Source of the DNA: Pseudovirgaria hyperparasitica
Taxonomy: Eukaryota; Ascomycota; Dothideomycetes; Acrospermales; Acrospermaceae
DNA: 64,000 nucleotides
Reading direction: 5' to 3'
NCBI RefSeq assembly: GCF_010093815.1
Contig: NW_022985569.1
Coordinates: 124,001 to 188,000 of the forward strand
The stretch's first letter is position 1; each line of letters starts with the position of its first letter. Positions 33,201 to 43,327 of the stretch are shown piece by piece. Under the pieces are notes generated by a model, which ran no database searches, was not told where the DNA came from, and was given only the letters and a program-made list of their open reading frames with translations. The position numbers were made by a program, and so were the translations under genes.

Positions 33201-35364
33201 TGTAAGGTTCTTTTCGATATATTCTCGGAGAACCTATAGCTCGGGTTCTAATAGAGGGTAGATAGGTCCGTATAGGGGTTATTAACTATCTTCAAGGTTA
33301 ATAGTAAGGTCGGTAGATTAGTATTAAGGTAATTCGGACGAGTCGATCGCTAACACGATATATTAGTATATTTTATACTAATATAGTAGGTTTTCGTCCA
33401 CTTTAATACTAAGCTCTCTATTTTAAGTAAGTAAGAGGACGTAGATAGCGGAGATTATCTTTTTATAGTCCTTCTAGAATTATTCGTCGTCGACTAGCTA
33501 TACTAGGTTCTATTATAGTAGGTACATGCGCTAGCCAGCTATTTTCTAGATAAAGTCTAGTTTTAGGTTATATTTTTCGAGCCACGGTATACCGAGAATT
33601 ATATTAAAGGGACTATCTACCACGATAAAGGTTAAGTAGTAGGGTTTCTACTTCCCCCCGCTGTCCTAGATACCATATTTAATAGTATAGATACTCTATG
33701 ATTTAATAGGACCGTCGATACTATAGAAGGTAGTATCTATTAGTACTTAAATATTAACGTTAAGTTCTCGTACTCGTTAAGTCGATATAACGTTAGTAGC
33801 TAAACCGCTATTAAGTATTATAGTCTAATGTTATCCATAAGGGACCTTAATAGGTCTAGCCTATAGTTTAATATACTAGTTAGCTAGTTATCCCTCTATT
33901 TTAGTTACGTCTATAAGTCGCGAGGGTTCCTTATAGATAGTTAGTTTTTTATATTATATACCGGGTAGTTAGACACGATGTATCCTAGCTACTAGTACTT
34001 ATAGTATATAACTAACTTAGTATCTATATTAGTATTCGGTGGTTTCCCTAAGCGGTACTTAGGTACTATATAGTCTATTCTACTATAGGTATAGTAGGTG
34101 ACTTTAGGTTATTTATATAAGTCGTTTCTCGCGTCTCGATATATTAACTAGTAGAAAGATCCGTGGTACGGGCCTCGTCTTCTCGAGTTCGTAGAGTGGT
34201 AGCACCCACGAGGTATTCCGCGCGATCTATTACTAAACCGGTCCTCTTTAGACGATTTTATATCGGATTAGATTAATAGAGATAGTCATGCGTCTATATA
34301 ACCTTAGTTATTTATTATACGCTAATATTATTCTACGAGATTCGCGAGTACCTAAAGGTTAGTAGAGATAGATATTATAAGGTCGATGCGTTCCTTTACG
34401 CTCGGGTTAAGGGACCTTTTAAAGTTATCGTATTATCGAACCATGCGATCTTCCTTAGCTTCTCTCTAAAGAGGTCGGAGGTATTTAAGGAGTTATAACG
34501 GGGATTATCTCTCTCGCTATTAAGTCTTAAAGATATAGCTCTAAGTCTATTCGTGTCGCTTAGCTCTATCGCCAAAGTATTAAAGAAGGAATTTAGTAAA
34601 CGTGTCCTAGTTATACGTATCCTTAGGGTGTTTAATTCGATATACTATCTAACGTTTAGATAGTATTAGGTCTAGGTAGTTCTATATAAATCTAATCTTA
34701 TTACTATCGTTCGTGAATAGATAGAAGAATCAGCTATACTAATAAGCCTATTTATAAAAGCTTCTCCTGGTTTTACCGTCGAAGTAAGGTAGTTTCTTAG
34801 GCTAAGGTAACTAGGATAGTAATAGACTTAGTTAGACTATTTCGGCTTAAGTTAATCTATATTAGTATAGATTAGTTACTACTAGTACTAAAGCGCGTAG
34901 TACGGCTTCGAGTCTAGCGGTTTATCCTCGCGCTTTATTAAGTTTATAAAGTTACTACTCGAGCTAAGCCTAACGCTACCTCTCCGCGTATAGCTTAGTA
35001 TATATATTATTATAAGGCGTGGTTAACGTTAGTCGGTTCTAACGACTTAATTCATTAATATTAATAGGGTCTAGTCTTATAGTAAGGATGGGTCTAGTAT
35101 AGTATAAACTAGACCGCGATAGAGTATAATGGACTCCTTCCTTATTATCTAGGTAATCTTCCATAGTTATACGGAATACTATACTAGTTATTAATATAAT
35201 AGCCTATAGGGTATACTTATTAGTAGAGGTGGTTATAGGGAGACTATTCTCTTCGTTTAGATTTAGAGAGAGTCTCTTATATAAGGTAGTGCTACGGGTA
35301 TTATAGCGCGTAGTAGAAGCTATCTCTATAAGCTGCTATCGTGCTATATAGAGAGAAATTAAAA

Positions 35365-35602
35365 TATAAAGAGTAAAGACGTAGGATAGTAGTCTAATAG
35401 TTTATAGAGAGATATAGGAATATATTTATAGAGTAATCTTACTCTTATACGAGGTTGATTTCTAACGAGTAGGAATCGGTTTATATGGTCTACTTATATA
35501 GTAACCTTACTTAACTTAGCTAACTTAACCTAGCTCTAGCTACTACGTGGCTACATGGATTAGAATAGTCTATATAGGTCCGTTATAGTTCCCGTCCTAA
35601 TA
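35365..35602 (-). repeat. LTR of Gypsy element 2 (5' LTR of the minus-strand element)
   Basis: 238 bp, followed by CTTAC at 35,603-35,607. Confidence 0.92.
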
Positions 35603-35716
35603 CTTACGATCCTTAATCCGGTCCTTATTCTTATCTCTATCTTTATTAGAGTTATTATAGTAAGTCTCCTTATTACTACCCTTATTATTAATATTAATTA
35701 GCGCCTTAATAGTATA

Positions 35717-35856
35717 TGTAAGGAGGCGGGCTCCACGCACCAACCAACTACACCAAAAGGACCGAATCTTGAAGCTACTACTTCAAGGGTGGAGCACACT
35801 ACTTATATACGACTACTGCACACATGTATAATCAACTAGCAGGCACGTGCCTGACA
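35717..35856 (-). repeat. solo LTR of the mini-retrotransposon family
   Basis: 140 bp, TGTAAGG...CCTGACA, framed by GTATA at 35,712-35,716 and 35,857-35,861. It has the same orientation as the full copy at 23,290. It keeps almost all its CpA sites and is therefore the best-preserved copy here. Confidence 0.9.
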
Positions 35857-35861
35857 GTATA

Positions 35862-36827
35862 CCTAATTATTCGTAAGTAGTGGCTAGTAGCTACCATATC
35901 TCTAAATATTTACTTAAGTAACTTAAGGTAAGATAGACCTTTACGTCTAAACCTTCTATAATCCTTATACTTAGCGAAGTATCTATCTATAGCCTTAGAA
36001 TCCGTCTAGTATATCCCTAGTCTATTACTCTACTACCATCCTAATAGCGCGTTTAGGTGCTTATTCTATAGCTTAAAGGCTTTCTTCTAGGTACCGAACT
36101 TCGACTTTAGTATCGCGGTAGTTAACTTAAATAGTAAGTCCTTTTCTATCTCTATTTCTATAGCTATCTATATAGTCTTTAGAAAGGTTCTACCACTACT
36201 TTAAAGGCTAAGTTTCCTTAATAGAAAATTATAGAACTAGACCTTAATCGCCGGTGTCGTCTATATCCGCCCTTTATATTTTAGTTTCCCTCTACTAGAT
36301 ACTACCCTCTTTAGTAAAGAGATAGACACCTATAGATCTATAGTATTACTCCGCCTATATTTTAAACTAGATAATAAAGAGTTAGATAGTAATTAAATAG
36401 TATTAGTAGATAAGGGCACGTTAGAGTCCTTACTACTATCTAGTTACTACTTATATAAAAGTATACTTTTTAGTTTCTTAATAGATTTAGATGATTTAGT
36501 ACTTATAGACGATTTATCTACTAGTAGTAGAGGGTTAATAACGTCGTTAGGCGTATATATTACTATTTTTATACCTTAACTTAGTATATAAAGGTATGAC
36601 TTTATTTTTAAGGTTAGAGGTATAGTATATATACTACCCCGCCTTAAGGTTATATTACTAACTAATTACTAAGTAAGCTAACCTTTAGCCAGATTTCAAA
36701 TACCCAGTCGCTCTAGAGGTTAAACTAATATAAGACTATTAACGGGTGGCATACGGACGCCGTCTATACACTAGTAAATAAGGTTTTTTTAAAGGTTAAA
36801 AATCGACGTGAGTTTTCAAACACCCCC
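35862..36827 (-). other. right piece of the Harbinger element
   Basis: AT-rich, RIP-altered DNA ending in the right inverted repeat. The minus strand appears slightly more coding-like and may hold the rest of a second transposon gene, but no motif is recognisable. Confidence 0.35.
36808..36827 (-). repeat. right terminal inverted repeat of the Harbinger element
   Basis: The reverse complement begins GGGGGTGTTTGAAA. It is followed by the TAA duplication at 36,828-36,830. Confidence 0.88.
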
Positions 36828-36830
36828 TAA

Positions 36831-38229
36831 TTATTATGTGATCCATCATGCGGACAAAATGTCGTGGTCGTCGTCTTCGGATTGACCGGGGTCCGAGTTT
36901 AGGGGGAAAAGAGAGGCTTGGAAGGAAGGGGGCGTGAACGGGTCGTGAACGGACTGTGTGTAGTAGTAGGCAGGGCAATAGTCAACGTTGACGCCACAGA
37001 ACAGCTTCGGTCGATTTAGGATGGTTGTGCGGTAGGTATGTATGGTGATGTGTTATTTATAGTGGTGGATGAATGGCAAGAGTATATGTACAAAGAACAC
37101 TGAGGTCGTAGAGGCGTGACGCACGGGCAGACAATTAATTAAGATACTTGATCCTCCCAATGCAATGCAGCTCGTTGTCGTGGTCAAGAATGAAGATGAA
37201 TGACACAGTGGGCCGGATGGAAGGTTGGAAGCCAGAATAATTGGGCCAGGCTTGACTGCATATAGTTTGGCTGGTGGGACATGGCGCGGAGGATGGCGAG
37301 ATGCGATTGGACAGGGCGAAATTGCATCAACTGTCTCTCTCTCCGGCTTATTAGTTGGAGTCGAGGCGAGTTGAGTGTTCGAGTGTCGCCTGGGAACTGT
37401 TGGAAGAAAAGAAAGAGGCGGCTGGCAGGGGAGGAGGAGGCAGCTGGGATTGCGGCTTTGGGGGGGGGCGTTTCTATGCCCATTGCCCGCCTATTAGCTG
37501 CCACTTTAGGGGGCGACGGTATACAACATACCTGCCTGTGCACTGTCGAATACGCCCACGCACGGCAGTCAACCCTACTTACTACACACCCACACTGTGT
37601 CACATCCACACACACACCACACACTCTCACACTCTCTCTCTCTCACATCTCCCTCACACACTCTCTCCCTCCCTCCTACATCCTCGTCCATTCACTCTTT
37701 TCGCTCTCTTCTGCTTTGCTACTTGCTTTGTTCCATAACACACATCTCTACTGCTTCTGCTTCTTTGCACAGTCACTCGTTATTCAACAACATCACTCAG
37801 AAAGAAGATTCCCTTCTTTCCACTACTGCGCCTCGCTCGGCCACGCTTCTTTCTGTCCATCTGCAGCTACTACCACCACTACCTAGACACGCTATCGCTT
37901 TCTCCCTTAGGCCACGTCTAAAATCGCTGTCTTTTCCCGCTGCCGATCACCACCACCACTCGCTTTTTTCGCTTTACTTGCTTTGCTCCTTCACTCCAAT
38001 CGCCCGCCCCTGCCTTCACACGCTAATTCACTCCCTCCTTCTAGAGCGGCAGTCCGTCATGTACTGCTGCTGTTCACTGTCCTTCTGATCCGACTGTCCT
38101 TCTTCGTCCCTCTCCCACCACCCCACGAGTGCGACGACAGGCCTACACCACTTTACCACGGTAGAGTTGGTAACCCTCCATCATTTCTTCTCCCTCTCGC
38201 CGCCTCCATTGTCGTCCGGACATTGGGCC
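36831..38229. promoter_or_regulatory. RAX2 upstream region with CT-rich leader
   Basis: 1.4 kb of normal composition. From about 37,560 the plus strand is strongly C/T-rich with CACA/CTCT runs at 37,600-37,675. Such tracts are common in fungal promoters and leaders. Several short plus-strand open frames occur, all composed of Ser/His/Leu/Pro from the CT repeats, and I do not accept them as genes. An in-frame extension upstream of the RAX2 ATG has no ATG of its own. Confidence 0.5.
37600..37675. repeat. CA/CT-rich simple repeat
   Basis: Alternating CACACA, CTCTCT and CCCTCC runs in the presumed RAX2 leader, seen directly. Confidence 0.75.
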
Positions 38230-41200
38230 ATGAGGAAGCTCTCCTCGCGCCTGGCCTCCAGGTCGGCCTACTTTGCGACTACGACTCTAATATCCATCAT
38301 CGCCCTATCCTCTCTTCTCGCCTCGCCCGTCGCCGCCTTCAACTTCACGCCCGCGCCCTCGTCGAACCTCAGACTCGATACCCTCGGTCGTGTTGCCTTC
38401 GCCGGTGACTTTGACGGTCTATCGCTCTTCCAATACCTCGAGCAGAATGAAGACAGCTACTATACAAACGGCTCGCAGTCGCTGCTGTCGCGCTTCCCCA
38501 ATGGCGCCTTTGCCTCCATCTCGCTCGCCGATGCGCACATCAAGGCTATGTGTCCATACTTTATAAACGGTGAATTGCAAGGTCTGGTCGTCGGTGGCAA
38601 CTTTACCAGCGTCGGAGGCATCAACTCGCAGGGCGTCGCGAACATCAACGTAGACACTGGCGAAGTCACTCCTCTTCCAGGCTTGTCGGGGAAGGTCGCT
38701 GCGCTATACTGCGATGACGATTCTGGCTACGTCTATGTTGGTGGTGAGTTCCAAGGTCTGAATTCGACAAACGCCATCATCTGGACCGGTCAATGGACGA
38801 ATATGCCTTTCCAGGGCTTCAACAAACCAGTCACCTCCATCATAAAAGCTTCAAACGGCAACTTTATCTTTGGTGGTGCTTTTGACGGTCTTGGAAACAA
38901 CAGTACTGGCACAAAGAAGAACGATACCCAGGTCATTCCAGTCGCGTCCGGTCAAGTCACTGCCACGAATTCCATCCAGCGCGACGGCTTTGGCGATCCT
39001 CGCAACATCATCTGTAAGACTGCAGATTCTGATGGTTCTGGAAACACTTGGCTTGCGGCCGACAACTCGCCCGCTACCTGGCAAGACAACTTCCGTTTTG
39101 GCTTCCAGCCATCGCTGCTTCGTCTGTACAATACCAAGATCGAGGGACGAGGGACAAAGACATGGCGTTACACTGCTCTGCCTGACACCGGCATCATGAA
39201 CTTTACATACATTAATAAAGACGGCGAACGGGCTTACTGTGACGCCACCTGCCCTCTCCCGGAAGGGAACACGACCGCCCAGGACTTTGAATTTGTCAAC
39301 ACCATTGGCATGAATGGCTTCCGTATCGACATCTCCGACTGGTATGGCCCTGGCGCCGGCCTCGCTGGGATAGAGCTGTTCCAGGACGACATTTATTCTT
39401 ACGCCATCAGCAGCTTCAACGAGCCTCAATGCGACGACGTCAGTCCCGCCGCTGCCACCGCCACTGTCACAGGCCCCTGGCTAGTCTCCCCCTCAAACGC
39501 CAACACCAATTCCGACTATCTGTCCATCCGAGTCAACGACACCATCTCTGAACAGTCCGCCGCCGGTGTCAGTGTCCAGTTCAAGCCAAACCTCGAACAG
39601 TCTGGAAACTATTCAATCAAGCTCTACACCCCGGGATGTATCCAGGACAACACTTGTAGCTTCCGTGGTCGCGTCTCAGTCTCCGCCAACACTGGCTCTG
39701 ACACGCCCGTTACTGCTGAGCTTGCGCAGACGAACAACTATGACAAGTATGACGAAATCTTCAACGGCTTCATCGATGCCAGCTCCCAGCCTTCCCTTAC
39801 TCTATCGCCAACTGCTGGTCAGACTCCTAACCTGGGATATCTTGTCTTTGTCGCACAGCGCGTACGATTCGAACTGATTGCGGCATCGACTGGAGATCTG
39901 CAAGGATTGTTCGAGTACAACCCCAATCAACAAACTGTCGATATCAACAAACTAGACTCTTCCGCTATCAACAGAGCCGGACAAGGTCTCACTAACGGTG
40001 CCATCGTAAAGGAGCTTGCCATTCAAGGCGATGATACGTTTGTTGGCGGTAACTTCACGTCCGATGCCTTTAGCAACATCTTCAAGATCAGCGGCGGCAA
40101 TGCTACGAGTCTCTCGCAAGGCGGTCTGAACAACGAGGTCATGACCTTCTACCACGATGATACCCGGCTATTTGTTGGTGGCAACTTTACTGCTACACGA
40201 AACGGTGGCACGGCTGGACTGAACGGCATCGCCCTTTACTCCATCAACGACGACTCTTGGACTGCCCTTGGCTCAGGTGTCGACGGCATAGTGCAGTCCA
40301 TCCTGCCACTGCCTCTCAATCTTACCGGGGACCAGCCAGAGACATGCATTGCCGTCAGTGGTCTCTTCTCTAGTGTATTTGCTTTCAGCAACAACGCCGC
40401 ATTTGATGCTCAGGGCTTTGCCATCTGGGTTCCTTCCGTCTCAAACTGGCTACACAATACCGACTTTGCGACAATCTCGTTACAGGGACGCCTCGACACC
40501 ATGGCCAACGTTCCCAATTCGTCCCCATTCTATTCCGGCTCCGTGTCTTCCCAGGCACTTGCTGCGTCCGGCGCTGTCGGCCTCCGCGATTCAGATGGTT
40601 TACAGCTACAACAACTGCCGTTCCGTCTGCACCCAACACCTTCTTCTCAGCAAGCTTCGCGCAAGAGAGCTGCCACCATCAACGGATTGAATGTCACGGG
40701 CGCTGCTACCGGCCTCATCTATGAAGAAAACGATCTGAATTACACCATCATCGCTGGAAATTTCAACGCTCAAGTCGATGGCACCAACATCACAAACATC
40801 CTCATAGTCAACGGAACAGACTCTGTCACGGGTTTGCATGACGAACTTCCGTCGGAATCTACCTTTGTGACGGTCGGCATTCAAGACAGGAACGGCGCCG
40901 CTCTACTTTTCGCCGGCGGTAGTGTTACTGGAACAGTAAACAACGACAATGTCAACGGTCTTGTCATCTACGATCTTCGCGCCGCAAAGCTTCACGACCC
41001 CCAGCCTGAAGGTCTGACTGCCAATGACAACGAGGCTGTCGTTCATGCAGTTGCTGTTCAAACCAACAGTGCGGATGTTTATGTTGCCGGTGACTTTGAA
41101 AGCGCCGGCTCACTTGCTTGTCCTTCAGTCTGTGTATACAGCACTGACCTCAATCAATGGAATCGTCCTGGCGATGGTATCGGAGGCTCTGTCTCGGTCA

Positions 41201-41946
41201 TGCAATGGACAACGGACACCGTGCTCATCATGGGTGGAAACATGACTTCCGGATCAAACAGGACTACCATGGTCACTTACGATACTACAAGCCGAGTCTT
41301 TACCTCTTTCCCTGGCGCAGATGCCATGCCCGGCCCGGTCACCTCACTAAGCGCAGCCAATGCCGATCGAACTCAATTCTGGGCTGGCGGCACGGCATTG
41401 AATGGGTCTGCCTTTCTACAAAAGTATGATGGTAGTCAATGGCAGTCGATCAGTCATCTCCTTGGCGAGAACACGGTCATCAGTGCGCTCCAAGTCATGC
41501 CGTTGACCGATGACCACGACAACAATGACCTGATGGAAGGCAACAGAGCCCTTCTCGTCATGGGCCAGCTCAACGTTCCCAACTACGGCAACGCTTCATC
41601 CGCCCTCTACGATGGCAGAACCTTTACTCCCTTTATCATCTCATCGAGCTCGCGCAACACTGGTGGAATCATCAGCCATGCCTTTGTGCAAAGAGATGAC
41701 TTCTTCACCAGCGACGACGGGCACCTTGCTGTTGGTTTCGTTGTGTTGATTGCGCTTGCCATAGCTCTTGGTCTAATCGCTCTGATCGTACTTGCTGGCA
41801 TTGTTGCTGAGCGCTGGCGTCGGAGGCGGGACGGCTACATGCCTGCCAACCAGAACATGATGAGTGGTGCCGGCAACATGGATCGCATCAGGCCAGAGGC
41901 TCTCTTTGGTACACTCTCGAAGAAAGATCCCTCACCGAGGATATGA
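38230..41946 (+). CDS. RAX2-like cell polarity membrane protein
   Basis: 1,238 residues, single exon. RAX2 in yeast is a cortical membrane glycoprotein that marks bud sites with RAX1; in filamentous fungi it serves hyphal growth and septum positioning. A signal peptide is visible (residues 1-37, hydrophobic core TTTLISIIALSSLLASPVAA, then a basic-free start FNFTP). The large outer part has many beta-propeller-like repeats of the VGGNFT / GGEF / AGDF type, typical of the family, and many N-x-S/T sites. One membrane span lies at about 1168-1193, then RWRRRR and a 45-residue cytoplasmic tail. Length agrees with the family (about 1,200). The ATG at 38230 is the first in frame that gives a signal peptide. 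Confidence 0.93.
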   Translation: MRKLSSRLASRSAYFATTTLISIIALSSLLASPVAAFNFTPAPSSNLRLDTLGRVAFAGDFDGLSLFQYLEQNEDSYYTNGSQSLLSRFPNGAFASISLADAHIKAMCPYFINGELQGLVVGGNFTSVGGINSQGVANINVDTGEVTPLPGLSGKVAALYCDDDSGYVYVGGEFQGLNSTNAIIWTGQWTNMPFQGFNKPVTSIIKASNGNFIFGGAFDGLGNNSTGTKKNDTQVIPVASGQVTATNSIQRDGFGDPRNIICKTADSDGSGNTWLAADNSPATWQDNFRFGFQPSLLRLYNTKIEGRGTKTWRYTALPDTGIMNFTYINKDGERAYCDATCPLPEGNTTAQDFEFVNTIGMNGFRIDISDWYGPGAGLAGIELFQDDIYSYAISSFNEPQCDDVSPAAATATVTGPWLVSPSNANTNSDYLSIRVNDTISEQSAAGVSVQFKPNLEQSGNYSIKLYTPGCIQDNTCSFRGRVSVSANTGSDTPVTAELAQTNNYDKYDEIFNGFIDASSQPSLTLSPTAGQTPNLGYLVFVAQRVRFELIAASTGDLQGLFEYNPNQQTVDINKLDSSAINRAGQGLTNGAIVKELAIQGDDTFVGGNFTSDAFSNIFKISGGNATSLSQGGLNNEVMTFYHDDTRLFVGGNFTATRNGGTAGLNGIALYSINDDSWTALGSGVDGIVQSILPLPLNLTGDQPETCIAVSGLFSSVFAFSNNAAFDAQGFAIWVPSVSNWLHNTDFATISLQGRLDTMANVPNSSPFYSGSVSSQALAASGAVGLRDSDGLQLQQLPFRLHPTPSSQQASRKRAATINGLNVTGAATGLIYEENDLNYTIIAGNFNAQVDGTNITNILIVNGTDSVTGLHDELPSESTFVTVGIQDRNGAALLFAGGSVTGTVNNDNVNGLVIYDLRAAKLHDPQPEGLTANDNEAVVHAVAVQTNSADVYVAGDFESAGSLACPSVCVYSTDLNQWNRPGDGIGGSVSVMQWTTDTVLIMGGNMTSGSNRTTMVTYDTTSRVFTSFPGADAMPGPVTSLSAANADRTQFWAGGTALNGSAFLQKYDGSQWQSISHLLGENTVISALQVMPLTDDHDNNDLMEGNRALLVMGQLNVPNYGNASSALYDGRTFTPFIISSSSRNTGGIISHAFVQRDDFFTSDDGHLAVGFVVLIALAIALGLIALIVLAGIVAERWRRRRDGYMPANQNMMSGAGNMDRIRPEALFGTLSKKDPSPRI

Positions 41947-43327
41947 GATGCTCAGCTCTATCAACTGTTCGATGAGCGACTACACACAAAAGGGATAAGG
42001 GCGTTTTTGGTTCTCTTTTTTTTTTAGCGCAACGCGCTGTTTTCCATTTTCTCCCTGTGCATCTTTGTGATGATCATGGGTCTGGGAGGGCATCTGCTGG
42101 CGTTTCCGTTTTCAAGACTTCTACGGAAGCTCTCGACGAGTTTTCCCCCAACTCGTCTTTTCGACAACATTCCTCTTACACTGTTCTGGCCCTGCAAACA
42201 TGCAATACTCCCCCTTGTATATTTTCCTTTTCTCTTCTTTTCGCATCATCTCCTGCTGCAAAGCAAACCCTTTTATAACTGTAACGGGCTAGTGGCAACC
42301 CGATACGGTGTCAGTTGTTCGTTTGTGTGTCTGGTCGCTGATACCACTGATGCGCCACACTTAATGTGTACTTCACTCTTGAGAACTGGGGAGGGAGAGG
42401 TGCAGAGTTGTAAATAGCCCTTGTTTATTACGTAGAACTGCAATTGTGTCTGCATTGGAGGCATCATTACAGATGCAGGCCAGGAGAAGCTGGACGTAGG
42501 AAGTAGGGGGGGGGGAATAGGGAATGTGAAATGAAAGAGAAAATTAATACATGACGTGTACTATCGTGACGAGTACTAAGTACTAATAATTAACCCAGAA
42601 CGGTTCACGTTTGAAAACGTATGAATGACATCTGGCTTCATGTCCCTGTTGTGTTTCGAGCTCGGGCTACTGGAACACCAACTGTGTCCTCTTTCCATCA
42701 CGGGTGTCAGCGGATACAGTATGTGATGATAGACAAGGACTGCTTTGTGCTTTGTTGGCCAGTACTAAGAATTACTGCTATTAATTAGCGAGATGAATCG
42801 CCGCATTAACAAAGACCTGATCATAAGAATGCAGCTAAGCTGGAAGCGGGCGTAATCCATAAACCTGGGCCAGTAATAGCTTCTGCTTCCATGTGCTTCC
42901 AAAGCAGGCTTCGGCAACTACTGACAGTATGACTACGAGTTTGCAAGAGAAAGTAATGATTTTCATGGTGAATTGATGTGAGCCCGACGACACCGTGCTT
43001 TGGTAGAATGTTTATTGCTATGAGAAGCCTTTTCACTCACTGATGTTCTAAACATTTAACAGAAGAGAGTGTGGTTTGGTATAATAACTACTATGTACCG
43101 TTGCTGAGGGGAAGGAACCAGGGATCATTGAGTGGAAAGCTTGGCGTAGCCGACGCCGAAAGCTATCGCGAACTGGACACCTGTCTACTACATTCCGGGT
43201 CCGCACAACTTAATCTACTATTAAATCCGCCCAGCCACCCAAGATCAATCCTTCTGATCTCCATATCTTCCTCTTTGGACATCTCCCCTACTATCGTCTC
43301 GTTACATAGTAGACGATTGCCTGCAAG
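41947..43327. other. intergenic between RAX2 and calnexin
   Basis: 1.4 kb. It holds a T-run near 42,015-42,027 and a G-run at 42,506-42,515. Short open frames on both strands have no supported coding character. The last few hundred bases should be the calnexin promoter. No TATA box stands out. Confidence 0.5.

Larger units (their letters stand above)
27560..35602 (-). mobile_element. Ty3/Gypsy chromodomain retrotransposon (element 2), fossil
   Basis: 8,043 bp with 238-bp LTRs (27,560-27,797 and 35,365-35,602) and a 5-bp duplication CTTAC. Coding direction is minus. From the right: gag-like region about 33.9-35.3 kb, protease about 33.5 kb, reverse transcriptase about 32.4-33.3 kb (active-site block near 32.79-32.83 kb), RNase H, integrase about 30.5-31.6 kb, and a chromodomain-like stretch at about 30.29-30.43 kb. 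A purine-rich tract on the minus strand adjoins the left LTR. The LTR family differs from element 1, so it is a distinct lineage. The LTRs differ at about 15 sites, all transitions by eye. Coding parts are broken very many times. Confidence 0.92.
16493..36830. mobile_element. PIF/Harbinger DNA transposon with nested insertions
   Basis: The element proper is 16,496-36,827. Its ends are inverted copies beginning GGGGGTGTTTGAAA (14 identical bases, then one change and CTCA). The flanking TAA (16,493-16,495 and 36,828-36,830) is the 3-bp TWA duplication typical of PIF/Harbinger. Without the nested retroelements about 3.6 kb remains, in four pieces: 16,496-18,184, 26,548-27,559, 35,608-35,716 and 35,862-36,827. 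The left piece holds a plus-strand transposase remnant, and the middle and right pieces are AT-rich with a possible second, minus-strand gene. Nearly all CpA and TpG have been lost. It lies between the GH51 gene and RAX2 and breaks neither. Confidence 0.9.

Noticed and set aside
16500-36820. Possibility that the AT-rich block is a centromere or mitochondrial DNA
   Set aside because: Clean transposon ends, paired LTRs and target duplications explain the whole block, and CpG-rich words persist.
16500-36820. CRISPR-like or bacterial operon structures
   Set aside because: The host genes have introns and are fungal. The repeats present are LTRs, inverted ends and simple repeats; no spaced direct-repeat array exists.
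37184-38228. Overlapping Ser/His/Leu-rich ORFs upstream of RAX2
   Set aside because: They come from CA/CT simple repeats in three frames and lack any family or conserved start.
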